The notes under the pieces are model-generated. The model was not told the DNA's origin, ran no database searches, and saw only the letters and a list, made by a program, of their open reading frames with translations. Of a stretch of 64,000 nucleotides of DNA, positions 15,799-24,652 are shown piece by piece. The translations under genes and the position numbers were made by a program. Origin of the DNA: Pseudobutyrivibrio ruminis (lineage in GTDB: Bacteria > Bacillota > Clostridia > Lachnospirales > Lachnospiraceae); NCBI GenBank assembly GCA_015057315.1, contig SVER01000013.1, positions 23,032-87,031 of the forward strand, given 5' to 3'. How positions within the stretch are numbered: the first letter of the stretch is position 1; the number at the start of each line of letters is the position of its first letter.

Positions 15799-16407
15799 TT
15801 AGTCATTTGCGGATTTCAAATATAACACAATGGTCAATATTAGCCATATTATAAAAGCTTTTCCGCTGTAACCTTTGATATGTGCTAATAAAGAATTAAG
15901 AAAATCTTGGTTAGTAGAGTTATTAAACCATTTAAAAGATGATATTAAATACAAAAAAGGTAAAAAGAAAATACTATTCTTAATAAATCGGTTAGCCCTT
16001 TTTTTAACAAAAACAAATTGAATTAATATTATTAAAATTAATACTTCTGCAATTAATTCAATGGTGGAATTGGCTATGAAATAAGTAGACTCAATGTTTT
16101 CAACCTCAGTAGGTGCTTTTAAAGCTGAAGGAAGAACAATCAAGTACTTATATATCAACGAAACGATAAGAAAAAGTAAGCCACATATTGAAATTAATCT
16201 GTTTTTTGTGTAATCAATCAAAAATAACAAAGGAACAAATATTAAATAGCAATCAAAAACAATGAATTTCATTAACATATTTAATTGCATAGTGGGGGCA
16301 ATTAAAACCCCTAAATACTTATTGTTTATTATTAGTGACAATATTATTCCGATAATAGATAATACAATGCTAATATTTTTTTTAGTGTTTGTTTGTAAAT
16401 TATGCAT
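15799..16407 (-). CDS. Polytopic membrane protein of unknown function
   Basis: A 202-residue, AT-rich, hydrophobic protein with about six membrane segments (ISIVLSIIGIILSLIINN, FIVFDCYLIFVPLLFLIDY, LISICGLLFLIVSLIYKYL and others), ending in KSAND. I do not recognise a family. The ATG at 16407 (MHNLQTNTKK) has GGAGG ten bases upstream; an ATG at 16449 lacks a site. A perfect-consensus promoter lies about 200 bases upstream (16611-16639). Composition differs from the adjacent carbohydrate genes, consistent with accessory DNA. Confidence 0.6.
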   Translation of the reverse strand: MHNLQTNTKKNISIVLSIIGIILSLIINNKYLGVLIAPTMQLNMLMKFIVFDCYLIFVPLLFLIDYTKNRLISICGLLFLIVSLIYKYLIVLPSALKAPTEVENIESTYFIANSTIELIAEVLILIILIQFVFVKKRANRFIKNSIFFLPFLYLISSFKWFNNSTNQDFLNSLLAHIKGYSGKAFIIWLILTIVLYLKSAND

Positions 16408-16610
16408 GATTTCATAGCCTCCATAGTGGTAATTATTTGACAGCGTCATTTATTATATCAGATAATTTATCTGCGTTGGCTTGATTCAATGTATCTCCAT
16501 CATATAAATAATCATATAAGCTAGAAAAAGAATCAATTGGATTTGAGGTAATATCTGTTGAAGCTATTTCATCTCCTAGATTTTCACTATTATTTATTAG
16601 TACGCGAAAA
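16408..16610 (-). other. Long leader or remnant upstream of the membrane gene
   Basis: The minus strand is open from the promoter to 16433 in one frame (ending LNQANADKLSDIINDAVK) but has no ATG with a ribosome binding site, so I do not call a gene. It may be the 3' end of a decayed gene or an untranslated leader of about 200 bases. Confidence 0.35.
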
Positions 16611-16639
16611 ATTATATTTGATAATAAAAAATGTGTCAA
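16611..16639 (-). promoter_or_regulatory. Perfect-consensus sigma-A promoter (minus strand)
   Basis: On the minus strand TTGACA (16639-16634) is followed after exactly 17 bases by TATAAT (16616-16611). Both hexamers are full consensus, the only such pair I found in the window. Confidence 0.8.
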
Positions 16640-16720
16640 TGTAATCTATATGTTAATTGCAGTTATAGCAAGAGAAAAAACTATAAGAATAGAAATCGAA
16701 TTTAGAGGACTAAAATTTAC

Positions 16721-16769
16721 CCCACTAATATCTGCACTTTGTCAGTAGATGTTAGTGGGAATTTTTTTT
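16721..16769. terminator. Hairpin with T-run ahead of yesL
   Basis: CCCACTAATATCT and AGATGTTAGTGGG form a 13-bp stem (one mismatch) followed by AATTTTTTTT. No plus-strand gene precedes it closely, so it is either left over from a lost gene or an attenuator in the leader of the GH3 operon that starts 44 bases later. Confidence 0.7.
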
Positions 16770-16812
16770 AGAATTATAACATTCCAAGATTGTATCCGGA
16801 GGTAATGTTGTA

Positions 16813-17466
16813 ATGGAAATTTTTAACCCAGACAGTGAAGTAATGGAGTTTCTAGGCAAGGTGGCAGATTACATAGTAATAAATCTGCTGTGTCTTCTTT
16901 GTTCAATTCCAATTTTTACCATAGGTGCGGCATTTACAGCTAAATATTATGTTTCAATGAAGATTGTAAGGGGCGAGGAGCCAAGTGCAACTAAGGCTTA
17001 TTTTAAATCCTTTAGGGAGAATTTTAAGCAGATTACAGGTGTGTGGCTATTGTTTCTTATTGTATATGCGATACTTGCATTTGACTGGTACAACGTACTC
17101 TATGGTATGGCAATGGGAATGCCATTTATCTTAAAGGCAGCCCTTGGTGTACTTACATTTCTGGTGTGGTCTATTACATATTGTATGTTCCCATTTATGG
17201 CAAGATATGATGTTGAGTCCAGGGAATTAGTAAAAGCCTCAGCAGTGATGGCGATGCTTAATTTTCCTAGAATGGTACTTATATTTATAGTTACATTCCT
17301 TCCATATATAATATGCGCCTGGTACATTCAGTGGGGGTTACTAATCTGGATTCTTGCAACGACAGTATCACTTTACTATATCAGTAAAGAGTTTAATAAA
17401 CAGTTAGAAATGATTACTAAAAAAGGAGAAGAAGTTAATGAATCAGGAAACACTCAAGCAAGCTAA
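16813..17466 (+). CDS. YesL family (DUF624) membrane protein
   Basis: A 217-residue protein with five or six membrane segments, beginning with the family signature (NPDSEVMEFLGKVADYIVIN, LLCLLCSIPIFTIGAA). YesL proteins are encoded in Firmicute sugar loci beside LplB/YtcP-type importers and YesM/YesN regulators; their biochemical role is unknown. CCGGAGG lies ten bases before the ATG. The GH3 gene starts 29 bases before its stop, so the two are translationally coupled. Confidence 0.9.
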   Translation: MEIFNPDSEVMEFLGKVADYIVINLLCLLCSIPIFTIGAAFTAKYYVSMKIVRGEEPSATKAYFKSFRENFKQITGVWLLFLIVYAILAFDWYNVLYGMAMGMPFILKAALGVLTFLVWSITYCMFPFMARYDVESRELVKASAVMAMLNFPRMVLIFIVTFLPYIICAWYIQWGLLIWILATTVSLYYISKEFNKQLEMITKKGEEVNESGNTQAS

Positions 17467-19579
17467 GGAGCTTGTTTCAAAGATGACAATTGAGGAAAAA
17501 TGCTCCCAAATGTTACATCACGCCGAGGCAATTGACAGACTGGGAATTCCAAAATATTGCTGGTGGAACGAGGCTCTTCACGGCGTTGCCAGAGCTGGAG
17601 ATTCCACAATGTTTCCACAGGCAATTGGCCTTGGTGCTACATTTGATGAGGATTTAGTTAGACGTGCGGCAGATGTTATATCTACAGAAGGCCGTGCAAA
17701 ATATAATGAATTTACAAAGCATGGTGACAGAGATATCTACAAGGGACTTACATACTGGGCTCCTAACGTAAATATTTTCCGTGATCCTAGATGGGGACGT
17801 GGCCATGAGACATACGGTGAGGACCCATATCTTACAGGTCAGCTTGGTATGGCTTTTGTAGAAGGCTTGCAGGGTGAGGACCTAGACCATCCAAAGGCAG
17901 CGGCCTGCGCAAAGCATTTTGCAGTTCACTCTGGTCCAGAGGCAGACAGACATCATTTTGATGCAAGAGTTTCTGACCAGGATTTATATGACACATATCT
18001 ATATGCTTTCAAGCGTCTTGTAAAGGATGCAAAGGTAGAGGCTGTCATGGGCGCTTACAACAGAGTAAACGGGGAACCAGCCTGCGGAAGCAAGAGATTA
18101 TTAAAGGATATTTTACGTGGCGATTGGGGCTTTGAAGGCCATGTAGTTTCAGATTGCTGGGCAATCAGAGATTTCCACGAAAATCACAAGGTAACAGGTT
18201 GTGAAGTGGAATCAGCAGCACTTGCTGTTAATAACGGCTGCGATTTGAACTGCGGATGTGTATATGAGAAGCTTCTTTACGCATACAAGGCAGGACTTGT
18301 TACAGAAGAAACTATTGATGAATCAGTAACAAGACTTATGGAAATCAGACTTCGTCTTGGCACACTTGAGGGTCAGACAACAAAGTATGATGAAATCCCA
18401 TACGAGGTGGTAGAGTGCAAGGAACACGTTGATTTAGCACTTGCAGCAGCAAGAAAGAGCCTTGTGCTTCTTAAGAATGATGGAATCCTTCCACTTAAGA
18501 AGGGTGAGCATAAGACTATTGGTGTTATCGGACCAAACGCTAACTCACGTGCAGCATTAGTTGGAAACTACGAGGGAATGTCTTCAGAATACATTACAGT
18601 TCTTGAAGGAATTCAAAGATATGTTGGGGATGATGTTAGAATCTTCCATTCTGACGGAACTCCACTTTGGAAGGACAGAACCCACGTACTTTCAGAGGCT
18701 AGAGATACATTTGCTGAGGCCATGGCAGTTGCAGAGCATTCTGATTTAGTAGTTATGTGCTTAGGTCTTGATGCAACAATCGAAGGCGAGGAAGGCGATG
18801 CTGGAAACGAATTTGGTAGTGGTGATAAGAAGGGACTTAAGCTTCCAGGCCTGCAGCAGGAACTTTTAGAGAAGATTACAGCAATCGGAAAGCCAGTTGT
18901 ACTTTTAATTCTTGCAGGTTCAGCACTTGATTTGTCTTGGGCACAGGATAACGTAAATGCGATAATGCATTGCTGGTATCCAGGAGCCAGAGGCGGAAAG
19001 GCTATCGCACAGGTATTATTTGGCGAAGAAAGCCCAAGCGGTAAATTACCACTTACTTTCTATGCATCAGATAAAGATTTACCAGCCTTTGAAGATTATT
19101 CAATGGAAGGAAGAACCTACAGATATTTCAGGGGCACACCACTTTATCCATTTGGATACGGCTTAAGCTACTCAAAGGTAAAATACGAAAATGCAGCAGT
19201 AGACAAGGCTAAGGGCAACATCGGCGATACATTTAAGCTTACTTGTGATATCACAAACGCTGGTGATATGAGCCAGATTGAAACTGTGCAGGTATATGTA
19301 AAGGATGTTGAGGCCAGCACAAGAGTACCAATCCGTTCTCTTAGAAAGATTAAGAATGTAGAGCTTGCAGCAGGCGAGACAAAGAAGGTTGAAATAGAGC
19401 TTTCAGCCCGTGATTTTGCAATCATCGATGAAAAGGGAAGATGCATTGTGGAACCAGGACACTTTACTGTATCAATCGGCGGTGCACAGCCAGACGCTCG
19501 CACTGAGGAATTAACAGGCACTAAGGTTGCCCAGTTTGATATAGAACTTGAAGGAAACGTAACTGAAGTAGAGTATTAA
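17438..19579 (+). CDS. GH3 beta-xylosidase/beta-glucosidase, cytoplasmic
   Basis: A 713-residue glycoside hydrolase family 3 enzyme without signal peptide, so it acts on imported oligosaccharides. Domain order: N-terminal TIM barrel (to about 310), alpha/beta sandwich (about 340-560), fibronectin III-like C-terminus (about 600-700). Active-site landmarks are WWNEALHGVAR, APNVNIFRDPRWGRGHETYG, KHFAVHSGPEADRH and the nucleophile in VVSDCWAI (Asp239). The sequence type (EALHGVA, RWGR) is that of xylan 1,4-beta-xylosidases, and the neighbours (GH43, GH8, esterase) support xylosidase activity. GGAGAAGAAGTTA precedes the ATG, which lies inside yesL. Confidence 0.92.
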   Translation: MNQETLKQAKELVSKMTIEEKCSQMLHHAEAIDRLGIPKYCWWNEALHGVARAGDSTMFPQAIGLGATFDEDLVRRAADVISTEGRAKYNEFTKHGDRDIYKGLTYWAPNVNIFRDPRWGRGHETYGEDPYLTGQLGMAFVEGLQGEDLDHPKAAACAKHFAVHSGPEADRHHFDARVSDQDLYDTYLYAFKRLVKDAKVEAVMGAYNRVNGEPACGSKRLLKDILRGDWGFEGHVVSDCWAIRDFHENHKVTGCEVESAALAVNNGCDLNCGCVYEKLLYAYKAGLVTEETIDESVTRLMEIRLRLGTLEGQTTKYDEIPYEVVECKEHVDLALAAARKSLVLLKNDGILPLKKGEHKTIGVIGPNANSRAALVGNYEGMSSEYITVLEGIQRYVGDDVRIFHSDGTPLWKDRTHVLSEARDTFAEAMAVAEHSDLVVMCLGLDATIEGEEGDAGNEFGSGDKKGLKLPGLQQELLEKITAIGKPVVLLILAGSALDLSWAQDNVNAIMHCWYPGARGGKAIAQVLFGEESPSGKLPLTFYASDKDLPAFEDYSMEGRTYRYFRGTPLYPFGYGLSYSKVKYENAAVDKAKGNIGDTFKLTCDITNAGDMSQIETVQVYVKDVEASTRVPIRSLRKIKNVELAAGETKKVEIELSARDFAIIDEKGRCIVEPGHFTVSIGGAQPDARTEELTGTKVAQFDIELEGNVTEVEY

Positions 19580-19749
19580 TAGCCTTCCCCCTTTTGGGGT
19601 TGCTAGGCTCCAGTGGAGCCTGTTTAGCAACGACCGAGCCGGGAGGCGAGACAAGGTGGCTGCGCAGCAGACGGATGAGGGTAGGATATATTTAGTGCCC
19701 TCATCAGTCACCTGCGGTGACAGCTTCCCCCTAAAATGGGGAAGCCTTT
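19580..19749. mobile_element. MITE-like palindromic repeat element inside the xylan operon
   Basis: About 170 bp bounded by AGCCTTCCCC on the left and GGGGAAGCCT on the right. It is packed with hairpins: CCCCCTTTTGGGG, GGCTCCAGTGGAGCC, GCTGCGCAGC, GATGAGGG with CCCTCATC, and GTCACCTGCGGTGAC. This composition resembles the non-coding TTCCCC/GGGGAA repeats scattered through many gut Firmicutes genomes. There is no coding potential. It sits between GH3 and the esterase gene, whose ribosome binding site begins two bases after it, so it may affect read-through or mRNA stability. Confidence 0.75.
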
Positions 19750-19765
19750 TAAGGAGGATAATGTA

Positions 19766-21463
19766 ATGGAAATAGTAAAAGCACCAACAGATCCAGAAAA
19801 GGATAGGCCATATTTTTACATAATAAAGGACAAAGAAATCTTCACAGCAGAAGATGAAAATGGCAAAGGTGTTTCATACCTTTACCAAAGCGATGGCCGC
19901 TTAATCAGCAGCGCATCCTTCACAGGAAATGTAACTGATGAGGCTACACTTAAGCTTATGGAAACAGTGGAAGGCTTTAGAAAGCTTGTACATTCCGTAG
20001 GTGTTTCAATTGAGATGGAAGACAAGGATAAGACAGCAGAATTTGTTTTCCAGATGTATGGAAAGAAGGATTTGTACGGCGGCGGAGCTAACCTAAAGGC
20101 TACCGTAAATACGAATTCTAAAGAAGAAAGAATCTACATGAGTGATATAGACTGGACAGATGATGACGATGTGCCAGGTCAGATTAGAATTCATACAGAT
20201 GCCCCAGAGGAGAAGGCTTATCTTTCAGTAAGATTCTTCTTAAATGATGGATATACCGCTCCACCTCAGCTTGAGGAAAAGCCAGTAGATACAAATTCCA
20301 AAGAATACAAGGAAATGATTGACCGCTCTTTAGTAAATCTTGGAAACACAAAGCGCATTCTTGATGTAGTTGAAAAGGCAAAAAGAGGAGAAGATGTAAA
20401 CATCTGCTATATTGGTGGTTCTATTACACAGGGCGCAGGTGCTACACCAATTAACACAGAATGCTACGCTTACAAATCATTCTTAGGCTTCAAGAAGCTT
20501 ATGGGTGACGGCGAAAACATCCACTATCTTAAGGCCGGCGTAGGAGGAACACCTTCAGAGCTTGGTATGTGCCGCTTCGAAAGAGATGTATTATGCTACG
20601 GTAAGGTTATGCCAGACATTCTTGTTGTTGAATTTGCAGTAAATGACGAGGGTGATGAGACAAAGGGCGATTGCTACGAAAGCTTAGTAAGACGTGCTCT
20701 TAGCCTTCCAAGCAACCCAGCAGTACTTCTTATGTTCTCTGTATTTGCAGACGATTACAACCTACAGGATAGATTATCACCTGTTGGATTTAGATATGAC
20801 CTTGGTATGGCCAGTGTAAAAGATGCTGTAACACCACAGTTTTACGACAGAGATAACCGCATTCTTACAAAGCATCAGTATTTCTACGATATGTTCCATC
20901 CTACAAACTTGGGACACACAATCATGGCAGACTGCTTAATCAACATTATGAAGGAAGCCATCCAAAAGGGCGCCGATGCATCATACGACCCAAGGCTAGC
21001 TGATGAACCAGCCATTGGCAACACCTTCGACAATGTATTCCTTCTCGACAAGAAGGACAACTCTGATGCAGCTACAATCGATGCTGGCGGCTTCACCGAA
21101 ACTGACACAGTCCTTCAATCAGTAGAAATGAACATGGACCTTCATCTTACACCAGAGTTCCCATACAACTGGATGTACGATGGCGGCAAATCCGACAACA
21201 ACGTATTTGCCATGGACATAGACTGCAAGGCCCTTGTAGTCATCATGAAGGATTCCGGCGAAGTAGACGCAGCCACTGCCAAGGCCTACGTAGACGGCAA
21301 GTTCATCCGCGACCTTGACCCATACGTAAACCGCTGGTGCCACTGCAACCCACTAATCCTCATCGACGAAAAAACATCCGCCACCCACCACGTAGAAATC
21401 CGCGTGGACAAAGACGACGTCAGAAATAAATTCACTATCCTCGGTTTTGGGGTAGTTAAATAA
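19766..21463 (+). CDS. SGNH/GDSL hydrolase, probable acetyl-xylooligosaccharide esterase
   Basis: A 565-residue protein with no signal peptide. An N-terminal beta-rich domain (about 1-200) precedes a GDSL hydrolase core: block I YIGGSITQGAG (Ser219), block II AGVGGTPSE, block III VEFAVNDEG and block V YDMFHPTNLGH (Asp375, His378). A C-terminal beta-rich domain (about 410-565) completes it. In this operon its likely role is removing acetyl groups from imported xylo-oligosaccharides. The start at 19766 has AAGGAGG eight bases upstream; an earlier in-frame ATG lies within the MITE-like repeat. The last 300 bases are noticeably richer in C than the rest. Confidence 0.85.
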   Translation: MEIVKAPTDPEKDRPYFYIIKDKEIFTAEDENGKGVSYLYQSDGRLISSASFTGNVTDEATLKLMETVEGFRKLVHSVGVSIEMEDKDKTAEFVFQMYGKKDLYGGGANLKATVNTNSKEERIYMSDIDWTDDDDVPGQIRIHTDAPEEKAYLSVRFFLNDGYTAPPQLEEKPVDTNSKEYKEMIDRSLVNLGNTKRILDVVEKAKRGEDVNICYIGGSITQGAGATPINTECYAYKSFLGFKKLMGDGENIHYLKAGVGGTPSELGMCRFERDVLCYGKVMPDILVVEFAVNDEGDETKGDCYESLVRRALSLPSNPAVLLMFSVFADDYNLQDRLSPVGFRYDLGMASVKDAVTPQFYDRDNRILTKHQYFYDMFHPTNLGHTIMADCLINIMKEAIQKGADASYDPRLADEPAIGNTFDNVFLLDKKDNSDAATIDAGGFTETDTVLQSVEMNMDLHLTPEFPYNWMYDGGKSDNNVFAMDIDCKALVVIMKDSGEVDAATAKAYVDGKFIRDLDPYVNRWCHCNPLILIDEKTSATHHVEIRVDKDDVRNKFTILGFGVVK

Positions 21464-21477
21464 AGGGAGAGAATATA

Positions 21478-23031
21478 ATGACAACAGCACACAACCCTAT
21501 TTTGAAGGGATTTTATCCGGACCCTAGTGTATGTAGAGTGGGCGACGATTTTTATATTGTTTGCTCAAGCTTTGTGTATGCCCCAGGAGTTCCAATTTTT
21601 CATAGTAAGGACTTGGCTCACTGGGAGCAGATAGGTCATGTACTTCATAATGAGAGCCAGCTTCCAGTAAGCGGTGAAATTTCAAGAGGAATTTTCGCTC
21701 CTACAATTAGAGAGCACAATGGCACATTTTATATGATTACTACTAATGTGAGCCATGGCGGTAACTTCATTGTTACTGCAAAGGACCCAGCGGGCCCATG
21801 GTCAGAGCCATATTATCTTGGGGAAGATGCACCTGGTATCGACCCATCACTTTTCTTTGATGATGACGGAAAATGCTACTATGTAGGAACAAGACCAAAT
21901 CCAGAGGGCGTTAGATATAACGGTGACTGGGAGATTTGGGTACAGGAATTAGATTTAAATACAATGAAGCTTACAGGTGAGTCTATGGCTATCTGGAAGG
22001 GCGCTGTTAAGGATGTTATTTGGCCAGAAGGTCCACATCTTTATAAGAAGGATGGATATTATTATCTTATCCATGCAGAAGGTGGTACAGGCCCAGAGCA
22101 TGCAATCTCTGTAGCTCGTTCAAAGGAATTATTTAAGTGGTTCGAGGGCTGCCCTAGAAACCCAATCTTTTCACATAGAAATCTAGGTAAGGATTATCCT
22201 ATCATCTATGCTGGACATGGTGATTTGGTAGATGATAAGAACGGTAACTACTATATCGTTATGCTTGCATCACGTCCTTGCAAAAAGCACTGCAGTATCG
22301 GCCGTGAGACATTCCTTGCAAAGGTTGAATGGGAAGATGGATGGCCAGTTATCAATCCTGGTATTGGCAAGCTTACAGATGATGTTGAGGTTCCATTTGA
22401 GGAGCATCCATTCCCACAGGAAAATGACTGGAGTGATACACTTCATTTCTTTACAGAGAAGCTTGATGATAGATTAGTAGGTATTGAAAAGCGAAATGAG
22501 GAGATTTATTCTCTTACAGAGCGACCAGGCTTTATGAGACTTCACACTAGAAAAGAGCGTATAGAAGATACATGCTATCCTTCATATTTAGGATTACGTC
22601 AGAAGGATTATGCATTTAAGGTTAGCACCAGAGTTGAATTCAATCCTGTTAATGAAAATGAGTGCGGTGGTTTAGTATTATTCCAAAACCATGCAAATCA
22701 TTTAGTTGTAGAAATTGTTAAGCGAAATGGAGCACTTGAACTTCAGGTTAGAACTGTAATCAAGGGAGAGGAAGAGGTTATTGCTTCAACATTATTACAC
22801 AATCCAACAGCAGAAATTGAAATAAAAGCAAAAAATCAGTCAGCTAGTGTATGGCTAATCCGCGGCAATAATTATATACTAGTAAAGGACGATGTGGATT
22901 TGATTCCATATACAACTGAAGAGGCCGGCGGATTTGTTGGCTGTACAGTGGGAATGTACACTTCATCTAACGGCGAAGAGAGCAACAACAATTGCGACTT
23001 CTCTTGGCTTAGTGTTACAGAATTAGAGTAA
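21478..23031 (+). CDS. GH43 beta-xylosidase/alpha-arabinofuranosidase, cytoplasmic
   Basis: A 517-residue family 43 enzyme with the five-bladed propeller and the C-terminal beta-sandwich typical of bifunctional XynB/SXA-type xylosidases. The three catalytic acids are visible: base Asp15 in GFYPDPSV, pKa modulator Asp122 in GIDPSLF, and acid Glu184 in WPEGPH. No signal peptide, so it acts inside the cell on xylobiose and substituted oligosaccharides. AAGGGAGAGAATATA precedes the ATG, 14 bases after the esterase stop. Confidence 0.94.
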   Translation: MTTAHNPILKGFYPDPSVCRVGDDFYIVCSSFVYAPGVPIFHSKDLAHWEQIGHVLHNESQLPVSGEISRGIFAPTIREHNGTFYMITTNVSHGGNFIVTAKDPAGPWSEPYYLGEDAPGIDPSLFFDDDGKCYYVGTRPNPEGVRYNGDWEIWVQELDLNTMKLTGESMAIWKGAVKDVIWPEGPHLYKKDGYYYLIHAEGGTGPEHAISVARSKELFKWFEGCPRNPIFSHRNLGKDYPIIYAGHGDLVDDKNGNYYIVMLASRPCKKHCSIGRETFLAKVEWEDGWPVINPGIGKLTDDVEVPFEEHPFPQENDWSDTLHFFTEKLDDRLVGIEKRNEEIYSLTERPGFMRLHTRKERIEDTCYPSYLGLRQKDYAFKVSTRVEFNPVNENECGGLVLFQNHANHLVVEIVKRNGALELQVRTVIKGEEEVIASTLLHNPTAEIEIKAKNQSASVWLIRGNNYILVKDDVDLIPYTTEEAGGFVGCTVGMYTSSNGEESNNNCDFSWLSVTELE

Positions 23032-23044
23032 AGGTATTGGGGAA

Positions 23045-24652
23045 ATGTTTAAGCTTTTTTCTAAAATTAAAGGAAGATTCAATCCAACAGAAAGTAGAAG
23101 AAGACTTGTAGTTTTATATATTATTTTTGTTGTGATTCCAATTATCCTTTCGGATAGTTTGATTTTGACATCTATTTATAATACCGAGCAAACTGTTCGC
23201 AGACATCATTTAGAAAACGAAGCTAATGCTATTCACTATACTTTTTTTAATCAGGTTGACCAGGCTGCTAAACTGGGTAGTGCCATTTATAGCAGCCTGT
23301 ATGTCGATCGGTTTATACATTACGATTACGAATCAGGGTTAGATTATTACAATTCATATAGACAATTCTTTGATGATACTCTGTTGCATTTGGTCACAAG
23401 CCAGTCAGGAATGAATTTTAAGATTTATACCGATAATGACACAATAATAAATGGTGCAGAGTTTCAAAATATCGATAAGGCTAAGGGAACAGATTGGTAT
23501 AACTACGTAATGAATTCAGGCTTAAAAAAAGGCTTGTATTTTGATACAAAAATAGGACCCAATAAATCTATTTTAAGAACTATATATTTATTCCAGAGAT
23601 TAAATTACTATGAATATGATTCACCGAATGTTATGCTAATAGAGATTGATTACGCTCAGTTCGTGGAGGAGCTTGAGAATCTAAACTATGAGTTTAAGGC
23701 GTACATTTGCGATGATGACTATATACTTATGTCTAATGGCAAATACAGTAATGTTGCTAAAGATTACACATCCGTAGATAATCTTCATGATATATCTTAC
23801 ACTCAGAATTTTGAGGCTTACGGTAAGGAGCTTCAACTAAAGATTGTGGGGGCGCCAACCAGCTTCTGGTACATATTAAAAAATAGGTGGTATCAGTTGT
23901 GCTTTATGATTCTTATTAACATTGCCTTGCCACTGTTTGTAAGTGATTTGATGCATACAACTTACAAGAATAAATTAAAGGAGCAGGAAACTGTTGTTGC
24001 CAGAAAAAATGCAGAGCTTCTGGCACTACACAGTCAGATTAATCCACATTTCCTATTCAATTCATTGGAGAGCATAAGAATGCATTCTTTGCTTAAGCAG
24101 GAAAATGAAACGGCGAAAATGGTAGAGCATCTTGCGAAGCTTCAGCGCCAGTACACTGAGTGGCAGCAGGATAATATTTATATTGAGACAGAATTAGATT
24201 TCGTAAAGGCATATTTAAATCTGCAAAAATATCGATTTGGTGATAGACTATCATTTGAGATAGATGTGGAAGATGATTGTAGAAAATTGTTGATACCAAA
24301 GCTCACCCTGGTAACTTTTGTGGAAAATGCAGTAGTCCATGGAATAGAAAGTAAGACGACACCGGGCTGGATTTTTGTTAGAATATCAAAGAACGAATCT
24401 AAAGTCACAATTGAAATAGAGGATACTGGAACAGGTATCCCAGAAGAGGAGGCAGAAGAATTATTAAGTAAAATGCGCAGTGCTAATATCGATATGCTAA
24501 AGGAAAAGGGCAGAGTTGGTATTGTTAACGCATGTCTAAGATTAAAAATGATTACAGATAATAATGTAACATTTGATCTAGATTCAGAATTGGGTACAGG
24601 TACTTTGGTACAAATCTGTATTCCGGTAGATAAATTAGAAGGTGTGAATTAA
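23045..24652 (+). CDS. Sensor histidine kinase, YesM type
   Basis: A 535-residue membrane kinase. Two membrane helices (about residues 20-40 and 285-305) enclose a large extracellular sensor domain. The cytoplasmic part has the His_kinase signature SQINPHFLFNSLES (phospho-accepting His335), an N-box (FVENAVVHGIES) and the ATP-binding loop EDTGTGIPEEEAEEL. It presumably senses xylan-derived sugars, perhaps through the binding protein, and phosphorylates the response regulator whose ATG overlaps its stop codon (TAATG). Confidence 0.94.
   Translation: MFKLFSKIKGRFNPTESRRRLVVLYIIFVVIPIILSDSLILTSIYNTEQTVRRHHLENEANAIHYTFFNQVDQAAKLGSAIYSSLYVDRFIHYDYESGLDYYNSYRQFFDDTLLHLVTSQSGMNFKIYTDNDTIINGAEFQNIDKAKGTDWYNYVMNSGLKKGLYFDTKIGPNKSILRTIYLFQRLNYYEYDSPNVMLIEIDYAQFVEELENLNYEFKAYICDDDYILMSNGKYSNVAKDYTSVDNLHDISYTQNFEAYGKELQLKIVGAPTSFWYILKNRWYQLCFMILINIALPLFVSDLMHTTYKNKLKEQETVVARKNAELLALHSQINPHFLFNSLESIRMHSLLKQENETAKMVEHLAKLQRQYTEWQQDNIYIETELDFVKAYLNLQKYRFGDRLSFEIDVEDDCRKLLIPKLTLVTFVENAVVHGIESKTTPGWIFVRISKNESKVTIEIEDTGTGIPEEEAEELLSKMRSANIDMLKEKGRVGIVNACLRLKMITDNNVTFDLDSELGTGTLVQICIPVDKLEGVN

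Noticed and set aside
16433..16639. 68-residue ORF on the minus strand
   Set aside because: Its only start is a TTG that is the -35 box of a perfect promoter, and no ribosome binding site is present.
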